A stretch of DNA of 64,000 nt from Diadophis punctatus similis. Taxonomy: Eukaryota > Chordata > Lepidosauria > Squamata > Dipsadidae. Both the position numbers and the translations under genes were made by a program. The stretch lies in the NCBI GenBank assembly GCA_023053685.1, contig JALIGW010000013.1, forward strand, positions 18,250,501-18,314,500. The letters are read 5' to 3'. Below, in pieces: positions 38,601-50,600 of this stretch (within the stretch, counting starts at the first letter, position 1; each line of letters begins with the position of its first letter). A model generated the notes under the pieces. It was given only the letters and a program-made list of their open reading frames with translations, made no database searches and was not told the origin of the DNA.

Positions 38601-41600
38601 ATGTTGAGCTGGCCACACCCACCCTGGCCACGCCCACCCCGGAGGTCAAACACAACCCTGTTGCGGCCCTCAATGAAATCGAGTTTGACACCCTGATCTA
38701 AAGAAGCTCCAGTGCTTTGGTCCATAAAATCTTATGCCGTATTTAATTTTGCTTGTCATCAAAAGCAGATAATAACATCAATGAATTATTACTTACCCAG
38801 AGTTTTTTCGTTCCTCCTTGTTGGCCAGTTGGAAGCTCTAGATGAAGATCACCCCCACTTGAATACATTTCCACTACCTGAGAGAAAATGCAAAAAAAAA
38901 AAAAAGGGAGGGAAATAGAAGGGGAAAAAAGCGTTAATAAAACTTAAATCCAAATTCAAACTAGATGTCACAAGGTGGTGACATGCTTAGATGCAATATT
39001 TGCGAAATAACTTTTAAAAATACCCAATTTTGAAGTGAGAAATCATCAGTAATTACAGTTTTATACAGTATTTCCCTGTAACTCTCTAAAGAATAAAAAA
39101 ATCAAATTAATTCACAATTAGTCTAGTGAGAGTTCTATCTATAATATTGGATTCTCCTTTTGCTTTCTAGTTAATTTCCAAGTTTAGCTTTCCAGATATT
39201 AAGAAATCCTAAGCTTAATAATAATAATAATAACAGAGTTGGAAGGGACCTTGGAGGTCTTCTAGTCCAACCCCCTGCTTACGCAGGAAACCCTACACTA
39301 CTTCAGACAGATAGTTATCCAACATCTTCTTAAAAATGTCTAGTGTTGGAGCATTCACAACTTCTGGAGGTAAGCTGTTCCACTGATTGATTGTTCTAAC
39401 TGTCAGGAAATTTCTCCTTAGTTCTAAGTTGCTACTCTCCTTGATTAGTTTCCACCCATTGCTTCTTGTTCTACCCCCAGGTGCCTTGGAGAAAAGTTTG
39501 ACTCCCTCTTCTTTGTGGCGACCCCTGAGATATTGGAACACTGCTATCATGTCACCCCTGGTTCTTCTTTTCATTAAACTAGACATACCCAGTTCCTGCA
39601 ACCGTTCTTCATATGTTTTAGTCTCCAGTCCCCTAATCATCTTTGTTGCTCTTCTCTGCACTCTTTCTAGAATCTCAACATCCTTTTTACATCGTGGCGA
39701 CCAAAACTGAATGCAGTATTCCAAGTGTGGCCTTACCAAGGCATTATAAAGTGGTATTAACACTTCACGTGATCTTGATTCTATCCCTCTGTTAATGCAG
39801 CCTAGAACTGTGTTGGCTTTTTTGGCAGCTGCTGCACACTGCTGGCTCATATTTAAATGGTTGTCCACTAGGACTCCAAGATCCCTCTCACAGTTACTAC
39901 TGTTGAGCAAGGTACCACATATATTGTACCTGTGCATTTTGTTTTCCTTGCCTAAATGTAGAACCTTACTTTTTTCACCATTGAATTTCATTTTGTTAGA
40001 TAGCGCCCAATGTTCAAGCTTAGAAAAGTAGAAAGAACCATGTAAAATTTGGGAATAGGAACATTAGTAGGACCTGTCACATGTTCCTAAACCCTAGCAA
40101 CCTTCCATTATATCATGCCAGGAAAAAAATAGGATAGTTCCGTGATGGCGAACCTAAGGCACGCATGCCAGTGGCGGCACACAGAGCCCTCTTTGTGGTC
40201 ATGCACGTTGTCGCCAGCTGCTCTTCTGGTTTCCGGCACGCATGTGGCCAGTTGATCTTCGCGGGTGCGGAGAGCCTGAAAACAGCCTGAAAACAGCCCA
40301 AAAAACAGGCTGTTTTTTGGGCCATTTTCAGGCAGTTTTTCAGGCCAAAAATGTCCCCCAAACACCCCAAAAAACAGGCATGTACGCACCAGCCAGTTGG
40401 CCTTCAGGTTTCCCGTACTCTGGCACGCGTGAAGACTAGCTAGCCGGCCTGCATGTGCGTGCCAGAAACCCAAAGACCATTTGGCCGGAGCGCGCATGCG
40501 CACCGGCCAGCTGGTCTTTGGGTTTCTGGTGCTGTAGCACGTGCGCGCGCACATGCACACATCAATGTTCCGTATAAAATTAGAAAATGGCACATGGCAG
40601 TTAAAAACTGCTGCGTGGCGTTTTCTTTTAATGTGTGCAGCCGCGCAGGCGCGCAGCCTCTGCAATTAGAAAATGCCGGGTGGAAGTTAGAAACTTTCAC
40701 GCGGCGTTCTCTCATTACGTGCACGGCTACGCGGCCGCGCACCTTAGAGGGAACAGTGGCACACATGTTCCGGTTTGGGCTCTTGGTGCCGAAAAGGTTT
40801 GCCATCACTGGGCTAGCTCATAGTAGGATACAATGCGCTTCAATTTTTTGTACTCTGTCAGTCAATTGCCAGCAAAGCACTGGATCTGTCAGAATACCCT
40901 GATGTCAGAACACTAGTGTAGAGATAATAACCCAGCCTGAAAATAAATAAATAAATAAGATCAACTATTTCAAGAACTGCATGAAATGCAGGTAGTTCTC
41001 ACATAATAACCATTTAGTGACTGAAGTTATGATGGTGCTGAAAAAAGTGATTTACAATCAGCTCTAGCACAATCATTGCAGCATCCTCACAGTCACAACT
41101 GTGATTTAGGGCCTTGGCAACTGTCATGCAATTATGAGAGTCATAGCATTCTGCAGTCACATAATCGCCATTTGGAACCTTCCCAGCTGACTTTTGACAA
41201 GCAAAGATAACGGGGAAGCTGCAATGAGGTTTGGAAGCTGGAATGGTCACGATGTCTCGTTTAACAACCGTTTAATGATGGTGGCAAAAAGGCTCGTAAA
41301 ATCCGGTGTGGTCATGTGATACCTCACTAATGAGTTCACTGAATATTTTGATAAATGTTCCATCCCTTATTTTGGTCCTAAGTCAAAGACCAAAGATGTA
41401 ATATATTACAATTCTTTAACATACCTATAAATATGAAAATGCTATTACTTGCCTGCAAAGGTTCACTATGGGGATTGTGTATATTTATAATAGGAGAAAA
41501 ACTGCTGTTCACTGGAACTTTTGCTCCTATAAAAGGCCGCAGTCTGTAAGGGTTTGGTACTCCTACTCCAAACACCTGTTTAGGAAGAAAACCTTTTTAG

Positions 41601-44600
41601 TAATCAATATGGTTGTTTTGTTGCTCCTAGTTTTAAAATTCACTCAATTCTCAGCACTAAAGAAACTCCCACATCTGTTTCTGAATCTGAAGTTCATTAT
41701 TGCAAGGTTTAAAAGCCTCAGGCATTACTTAATTTCCTAATCATATAAAATTCAAGTATATAATTTTTTCTGTCTTTTACCCTCAGTAGAAATGAGAGTT
41801 TTATGTTATTCTCTAACATCATCTAATGCAGTAATAGTAAAAATGTTTGATTTGTTGATATTTTATTATCTCCTGATTCCATAATTTAGAATGCTAAAGT
41901 TAAATTATTATGCACATATTTATATAAAATGAATTGTAAGACTTTTTGATAATTTCTTTTCATACACTGAAAAATATTTTTTTTGAAAAACTTACTTTGA
42001 CATTCAAGTATCTTCCTCTTATATTTTTATCATTAGAATCATTAGTACCACAGAACGTTCAACAATAATTCACTACACTTCTTAAATCAAGTTTTTATAT
42101 TGTTAAATGCACAAACTTTGCAAAGTTCAAAGAACATTTTGTGGGTGTTCTGTTGCATTGCACGACTGAGCATATTTCCAGCCTCATCTAATGTGTTGAA
42201 ATACAAATCCCAGTAGCCTTAGGCAAAATAATTATTTGCTACACCGGCTAGGATACATTTGTAGTTCAAAAACTCTAGACATTACAATGTTGGAATGTTT
42301 TTCCCCCATGAATAATTTTTATTTGAGAAAAGAATGATCACTAAGGAATCACAAATTAAGTTTTCCAGTAGAATTCAATAAGAGAATGACCCTAGTATTT
42401 CTTTCTTCTGAGGGCTATGTGTTCAGATGTAAGGGGGAAAAGTAATCTTCCCACAGAGATTGAACATTTGCTGATTGCTCACTGGGAATGATTGAGTAAT
42501 TGCATAAGCAGAGACTATAAGAGGTACATAAAGCGGTAATTTTCCAGGGAACAAAATCATTGAATGAGCAAACAGGAGTTTAACAATGGACTTAGCAAGA
42601 GTATTTAAAGAAGAGTCCCTAACAATTTTTTCCTCTAAGACTTTGTTTCTGAGAGCCTAAGAAGTGAACAACAACAACAAAATCTTCTGTGAGTAGTGCA
42701 CTAGAAATAAAAGCATACATGAATAGAAAACATTAACTGTAAGCAGCATTACTGCTGATGTGTTTGCATTTCTACCCATCAACAATGTGGCACATACTTT
42801 CAGCAAGTACAATGCAGTCACAGACTGGGAGCAATAAGTGGCTCCTTTAATTCATAATATGAAATGAAGATTTATCTAATTTTAAAAAAATTAGACATTT
42901 CAAGATGACTGACAGAGGAATCAATTCTATTTAAAGAAGAAAATGAACCAAAGGAGCAAACTTCTGGACAACAATGACAACCAAAAACAAGACATAGTGG
43001 GGGCGGAGACAATTATTTCTACAGCTTTCAAAACAAACAAGCTTTGAATTACAGGGGAAGAAAAAGAGATACTGCAAAACAGAACAAATCGTGGTGGATT
43101 CCTGAAGAAGACAGGCCTATAAAATGAGTCCTGTATAGCTTGGAGATGAAAATTCAGAAGTTAAAAGCTTATTCTTATATAGGATGGTACAAAAGTTGCT
43201 AAAATGGGATCTTGAACATCTCTTAATGAAACAAAGAAGAATACCAACGTCTATATTCATAGACTTTGTTATCTATCCTCTATAATAATAATTACTGGGA
43301 ATAACAAAAAGAAATAGAATTCTGCCTTACATCTGGTGACATGACTCCTTGATTGCATTGAAGAATACAATTTGTTCAAAAGGAACATAGGTAATAGAAA
43401 AGAAGAGGGACTTGAACTCCTAAAAGAATTTATTCCCAGGAGCAATTCCTAGTTAATATAAAGGGAAGAATAAATAAATCAAGAACTGTTGTTGTTTACT
43501 TTCACTCATCTAAACAAGCAGAAGACATGTATGATACTTTCTAAGAAAACAAAGTCCTAGTGATGGATGGCTTTAATTATTTTGATATCTACAAGGAGGC
43601 AAGCCTGTCAAACCTCAGCTTTCCAAGAAATATATTCAAAGAGTGCATATCAATGTATCCTTATAAAACTGGAGGGAGGTATCAAGTAGGGTGCCATAGT
43701 CTTGGGGCCTGTTTTCTTCAACATTTTTATTAGTGACTTGGATGAAGAGATAAGAGAATGCATATTAAATCTACAGATAAGAGAATCCAGAGTAATACAG
43801 CTAATATCCTAAAATAAATTCAAAACAATCCTGATGGGCCTCTGAAAATAAAATAAAATTCAAGAGAAACACACTGGGAAACAGTGCCTGGAATGAGGGA
43901 TAACATATATTGTAATAATTCTTATCAAAAAGACTGTAAAATAGTTAACAAATTGGAAAATTGTTCAACATCATGATGTGGCTGCAAAAGAAAACAGAAA
44001 AAAAATTTGTGCGGGAGTGCATCAATGGACATACGTTTCTGAATCATGGGAAATATTTATTTTACTTTAGTCAGTCAATCTCCAGGGTATGTACAGTAAG
44101 TAGAGTATTTATTTCTGGAGCCTATACTTTAGGAAAGATTCAAAATCCAACAGGTGCACACATGGGAAATGAGGGCAACATCTTTCAAATACCATTAGGT
44201 TAGAATAGAATAGAATAGAATAGAATAGAATAGAATAGAATAGAATAGAATAGAATAGAATAGAATAGAATAGAATTTTTTATTGGCCAAGTGTGATTGG
44301 ACACACAAGGAATTTGTCTTGGTGCATATGCTCTCAGTCTACATAAAATAAAAGATACGTTCATCAAGAATCATAAGGTACAACACTTAATGATAGTCCG
44401 GGTACAAATAGATAGTGATAGATAGTGAAACCAATTCCCAGAAAGATAGAAATTCCCATTCATTGGCGTTCAACCTAATCAAGAAAAGCCTAAGCAGCAA
44501 CTTGCCAAAGTTGCTTTAATTTTGATTTGAGCAAATGGTTTGGACTCTCTGACCAAAATGCCTGCTTTTAAGACTCCAGTTCTATGAAAAAGGACTTCAA

Positions 44601-47600
44601 CTAATATAAACTGTTGTTAGTTTCAACTGTACAGTGTTATCTTAATGTACACTGTACTAGAAAGCGATGTCACATTGTTCTTACCTGGTAAGTAAACACC
44701 CCATGATTAGATGTGTTAATAAATAATGTGTTTTCTACATTTCCCACAACTCTTGCAAGAAAAACTACATCAAATGATGTATTTCCTCCTGGGATAATTT
44801 TCTGAAAAAGAAAAAAAAAGTCAGAAGATATGCCATGCTGTTGATTCAAAAGCAGTGTATTAAATATGCAGAAGAACTGATATATGCAAGCTATCTGTTA
44901 AGATCCCTGGACTAGGATTGCAAAAATCCAGATTGAAGTTCACCCTTAGTCATGGAAGTTCACTGGGTAACTTTGGACCAATTGCTTCCCTCATCCCAAT
45001 GTACCTCCCAGTATTGTTGTGCAGAAAAATGGAAGGACGAAGTGCAATGTAGCACATCTTAGATCCTGAGGGGAAAAGGCCAGAATATAAATCTAAACAA
45101 AAAAAAAAGGTCCTTCCTCAGTTAACAGAATTAGAACTACAGTAGCATAATAAAACCGAAGTCATTAAGTTTTTCCTTTGCAATATTTAATTAATACATT
45201 TGCAAATGTAATCCCTGGAGAAACTGACCTTTCATTTTTACTGAACTGTTCCTCATTGGAAGAATGATATAAACATATTTTATTTTATAGTTTACAATAT
45301 CCCATATTTGAGATTTTGTTTAAAGTACAGTTTATTATGATAGGATAAAAAAATTCCACAATAACTGCAACTTCATAAAGCAAAGCTAGCTCACCCTATT
45401 TTGAAAAAAAGAAGCATGAAAGTGTGACGTTGTTGCAGATATTGAAACTAATATAATAGTCTCTTCTGAACTGGGATTATGCAAGTAAACTTTTTCCATT
45501 TTCGGCATCCCAACCGGCCTGTATAAAAAAGAAAGACCAGAAAAAGCATTTAGAATTGTTTATCATTTATCTTACCACAGTAAATTTATATTTGCAGGTA
45601 ATAATGTATTTTGATACATCATGAAAAAAAATTCTGGTATACGAATTATCATTATGAATATGTCTTATTCATTTCTATAGGTGGTATACCGTATTTTTTG
45701 GAGTATAAGACGCACCGGAGTATAAGACGCACCTTAGTTTTTGGGGAGGAAAATAGGGGAAAACAATCTGCCTACCAGGTATTCATCTGGCTAGCGTCCT
45801 TAGTCTGGTCAGCTTCAGCACATTATTTTATCCCCTGGTTAGGACTTAAAAAAACCTTCTTCTGAGAGAGTAACAATGAAAGAGCCTGCAAGCCGGTAAG
45901 AACTGGGAAGATCGTTAGCACCTGGTTAGGGCTGGAAAAAACCTTCTTTGGAGCAAGTAGAGCAATGAAAAAAACCCTGCAAAGACTTAGGGCTGGAAAA
46001 ACATTCTTTGGAGAGAGTAACAATGAAAAAGCCTGCAAGGTAAGAGCTGGGAAGATCTGTTAGCACCTAGTTAGAGCTGGAAAAAAAAGCTACATTCGAA
46101 GTATAAGACGCACCCAAATTTTCAGCCACTTTTAGGGAGGAAAAAGGTGCGTCTTATACTCCAAAAAATACGGTAGGTGGTATCTAGTATTAAATTAACA
46201 AAGAAATGCAAATGGTACAAGCAGTATTTAACTCTATCCTAAAGCAAACAACAACTTGCATAATGCAGCAACACTGAATGGCATATTAAAGAATTACTAA
46301 CTTTAACATATGCAAAGAAATAAAAATGAAATTTTTACATGAGAAGCTTTATTCAAAGGGAATTATACCAATAAATGAAAGCTTAAGCTATTATTCCACA
46401 ATAATCATAGGTTATCACTATGTTAATTCTACAATGCGAGTTACTGCAGTAAGCAAGTAAGATTATTTAAGTAGGCATTTATATTAGGGACTATAAATAA
46501 TCTTATTTATAAAATTGTTGGCATGCTGCTTTGAAGCTTCAGTTGAGAATGTAGTCAATTAATATTCCAATTAAATATTATTTCTTCTATTAGTAATTAA
46601 GAGAACAAGCACATATGCTGTCTTTAAAGCACTGATACATTTTTGTTTTGAAAAAAATACAGCACTGCAATTACAATTCTCAAAGACAAATTTCTAGGGT
46701 TCATGTTTAGGGTTAGGGACAGTCTTCGGAACTATCAGCCCTTTGAAGTAAGCTAGATCAGAAAACAGACTCCAAAAATATTATTACAATCCTTTTTATT
46801 GATGTAGGCTACCATAACAGAAATTTGAAAGCCATTTAACAGCATCTCCCCGTCTTCCTTCATACTTAACAGAGTTAAGGTGGAACAAGCTTGAGTGCCA
46901 ATGTTTTTTTTCTGTCCTGGGCTTAAATCATGTTTTGTTAACTAGGGTCACATGATATCTTCAAGGTCATCTTGGTTTTTCTTAAATAAAAACTAAATTG
47001 AAAGCAGTCGAAAAGAATGAACAATATTAATTTAGTTAACATGGTTAACTAAATTAATATTCAATAGCCATTCACGGTTTGACTACTATACAATCTTGTT
47101 TTCAAGCAATTAATTGTGATGAATACCTTCACTGAAATAACAAACTTCATTTGTTCACCCATCCCCTGGGTCCTCAAGCCTGCTGGCATAACCAGAGGGA
47201 CCTTCCAATCCTCAGAAATGATAAAGTTGACTTCATCTTGAGAGGGAGGGGAGAAAAAATTCCGCTATAACAGAAAAGGCCCATTACCTGGTAACTACCA
47301 GATATAGCTCCCTAAATCAGGGAACTTAAAACATGCCCACTTTGTTGGATCTAATGGAAAGAGAAGATGAAATTGGGTAGAGGTAATCTCCCAAATAACC
47401 TGATCCCATGGCATACAGGGCTTTAAAGTTCAACACCACCACCTTGAACTGGACCTGGAAACAAACTAGTAACCAATGCAACTTACAAAACATTTGTACA
47501 GTCACATTTTGTGCATCAACTGCAACTTCCGTGGATCAGGAAACCCTGTTCACAGCCAATCGCCTAGTCACGTCCCTCACGGATTATTGTAAATTCTAGA

Positions 47601-50600
47601 TGAAAATAGCCCTGGAAAGCATTCAGAAGCTATGGTTGGTAACAAGCCTGGACAATGTGGGTTTACCCACTGCTTTGGGAGCTGCAATGATTGCCAGTAG
47701 GCTTCTGGATGTAATTCAAGGTGCTTATTGCAACCTTTTAAGACCATACATGGCAGTCATGGCGAACCTATGGCATGCGTGCCAGAAGTGGCACGCAGAG
47801 CCATTTCTCCTGGCACGCAGAGCCATCGCCTGTTGGTCTTCCGGGTTCTAGTGTACCGGCCAGCGGGTTTTCATTCGCACGGGCGTGCTGAAAACCAGAA
47901 GAGCAGCTGCCCATTGCACATGCGCGCTCCAGGAAGATTATCTTCTTGTTTCCAGAGTGCGCATGCGCACGGGCCAGCTGGTCTGGTTTCGGGATCCCGG
48001 TGGTCGCTTCCTCAGGGAGCAGAGCAAGATAAGCCGAGGCTTCTCTCCCTCCCTGCCCGGGCGAGCTTCTTGCATGGCCCCAGGTGGTTCGGAACACTGG
48101 TGGACCAGCAGCCGGTGAGGGCGGGGTAGGGGTGGTGGGCTGCCTGTGCAGATGACCCCGTTGTTGGGCTCCTCCTCGCTGGGAGCTGGCATTTCCCAGC
48201 CGGCGGCAGCACTCTCAGCCCTGCCACCTCGAGCGGAGCCTCCTGGCTCACTCCACCGGCCATGCATGTCCCCAGGGCTGTGGCCGTCGCCGCCTTCCTT
48301 TGGCCATCGTTTCCATCCCTCCCCACCAGAGGCTTTTTTCCTTTCCAGATTAGCTCCAAGCAAGCGGTGCAGGCGGCAGTGCAAGAGCTGCTGAAGTTTG
48401 TGCACAGCTTGCTTGGACCTGGTCTGGAAAGGAAAAATAACAGCCGAATTAGGCAGGACTCGCCCCACCCAGGTCCCTCCAAACGGGTCTCCCTACATAG
48501 CCTCCCCGCTGAACTACGCCAGTGATTGCCCACCCAAAAGGAGCCCGCCCTCCGATCTCTTCCGAGCGCCTGTTCTTTCCTGCACGAAAAAGCTAGGGGC
48601 GCGAAAAGCACTTCCCCTCTACCTGCATGCTGTTACCGGCTCTGCACCCCCAAGACCAACAAGATGACGCTACCTGGGGCCACCGGCCACTAGCTGGGTG
48701 CAGAGGGGGGTGAAGAGCCGGTAACAGCATGCAGGTAGAGGGGAAGAGTTTTTCGTGCCCCCAGCTTGTTCGTGCAGGAGAGAGCGGGCGCTCGGAAGAG
48801 CTCAGAGGGCGGGCTCCTTTTGGGTAGGTGATCAATGTTGGGTCGCATAATTCAGTGGGGAGGCTACGTAGGGAGACCCGTTAGGGAGACCTGGGTGGGG
48901 CAAGTCCCGCCTAATTCGGCTGTTTTTTTCCTTTCCAGACCAGCTCCAAGCAAGCGGTGCAGTTGGCGGCGCAAGAGCTGCTGAAGTTTGTACACCGCTT
49001 GCTTGGAGCTGGTCTGGAAAGGAAAAAAGCCTCTAGCGGGGAGGGAAGGAAACCCCAGCCTGCTGTTTCTGCTGCCCCCACCCCTTTGCGCCTGGCGGCG
49101 ACAGTTCTCACACTGCCGCTTCCCTGGCAGCTGCGGTAAGTGGTAAGAGGTGCGCTGGCCGGGAATGCTCCCTTAGAAGAAGTCTAAGGCACCAACATTT
49201 GCCGGCTTGAACAGCCATGTTGGACGCTGCCCAGAGCGCGAGGCTGGCAGCAGGAGATACAGATTAACAGAGTTGGAAGGGACCTTGAGGTCATCTAGTC
49301 CAACCCCCTGCCCAAGCAGGAGACCCTTACATCTGCTTCTACCTAGGATCGAACTCACAACCTCCTGATTGTGAGGCAAGAGCTCCACCTCTAGTGGCAG
49401 CAGACCATTAGTGCTGGCAAAGTTTGGTGCAGGAGGCTTTCGAGGCCAAAACAGACCGAGGGGGATGTGCAGGAAAGTGTGCATGTGTGGGGGGCAGTCA
49501 TGCGCGCATGCGCAGGTGGGGTGCACATTGCATTGTGGGTGCTGGCATGCGTTCGCGCTATTTTGGGCGCACACATACACTTTTGGCATGCAACCAGAAA
49601 AGGGTTCGCCATCACTGATATATGGATTATCTGGGGGCATCTTCTCCATTATCCATCTAATGCTGGAGACTATCTAATCAAGTTGAATAGGGTCAATTAC
49701 CTGCAGATCCTGTCTACACAAGAATGACATCTGTCTTGGGCCTCATAATTTTTCCCATACCTTGGAATTCCCTTCCTTAGAGAGACCAGTCTTCCTTTTG
49801 GGTCTCAGAAGAGTAGTCATGACTGAATAGTTCATCAAGTACAGGAAAAGAGCATGGTATGATTGAAGATTTGAACATGCAGTTGCATGCTGTTGCACAT
49901 TTTGTGTGTGTGAGTGTAATATTTTGATATTGCATTTGGTTTATTTTATGGGTTTATTATTTCAGACATTTTTTTCTACTAGGTGATGCTGCCCAGATGC
50001 TTTCAAGAATCGGGTGGTATGCAAATAAAGGAAAGGAAGGAAAGGAGCCTGCTAGTTGTAAGCAACTATACGGGGTAGTGCTCATCTCCGTTTCAAGGGC
50101 CATGAGCCAGTGCTATCCAGAGATATTTCCGCAGTCATATGGCCAGCATGATGTCATGGAATGCGGTTTTCTCCCCACCAAAGTAGTACCTATTCATATT
50201 TGCATGATTTCAAACTGCTAGGTGGGCAGGAGCTAGGCAAAGATGGGAGCTCACCCCATCACATGATGCTCAGATCTCGAACCCAGGCTGTCGGCTTTCC
50301 AGCCAACAAATCCAGCATCTTAACCACTGAGCCATTGTACTCAATAAAGTAACTATACTGTATAATTAAACAACACTAAAGTAGTAGAGCATTACTTAAT
50401 AAAACTCTTTCCTCATTTCCTTATTTAGAGCTCTCATTGGTTCATTTGAGTTGCTGCTATAGAAGTTTCTCACATTCAGAAAGCCTGAGTTGCTACTTGC
50501 ATGCTACTTTTACAGCAATTGACTCAAACAAAATATTCAGCATGTGTCTTTACCCAACATTATGAGCCAGAAAATACTACAAACATGTATAAGTGAATAA

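Larger units (their letters stand above)
47754..49617 (+). mobile_element. hAT non-autonomous element (family C), 1.86 kb, palindromic, carries a SINE
   Basis: Left end cagtcatggcgaacct, right end agggttcgccatcactg. Target duplication atacatgg (47746-47753) versus atatatgg (49618-49625), 7 of 8. Contains a large palindrome (about 48341-49040) and a tRNA/CR1 chimeric SINE (49263-49394). Long GC-rich open frames on both strands follow from the palindrome and show no known domain. Confidence 0.88.

Noticed and set aside
46700..46730. Telomere-like TTTAGGGTTAGGG
   Set aside because: Only two repeat units; expected by chance at this scale.
47938..48667. Pro/Ser-rich ORFs of 176-199 codons on the minus strand and others on plus
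   Set aside because: Reading frames of a palindromic transposon interior; the repeated motif [11 protein letters not shown] appears because the hairpin is duplicated.
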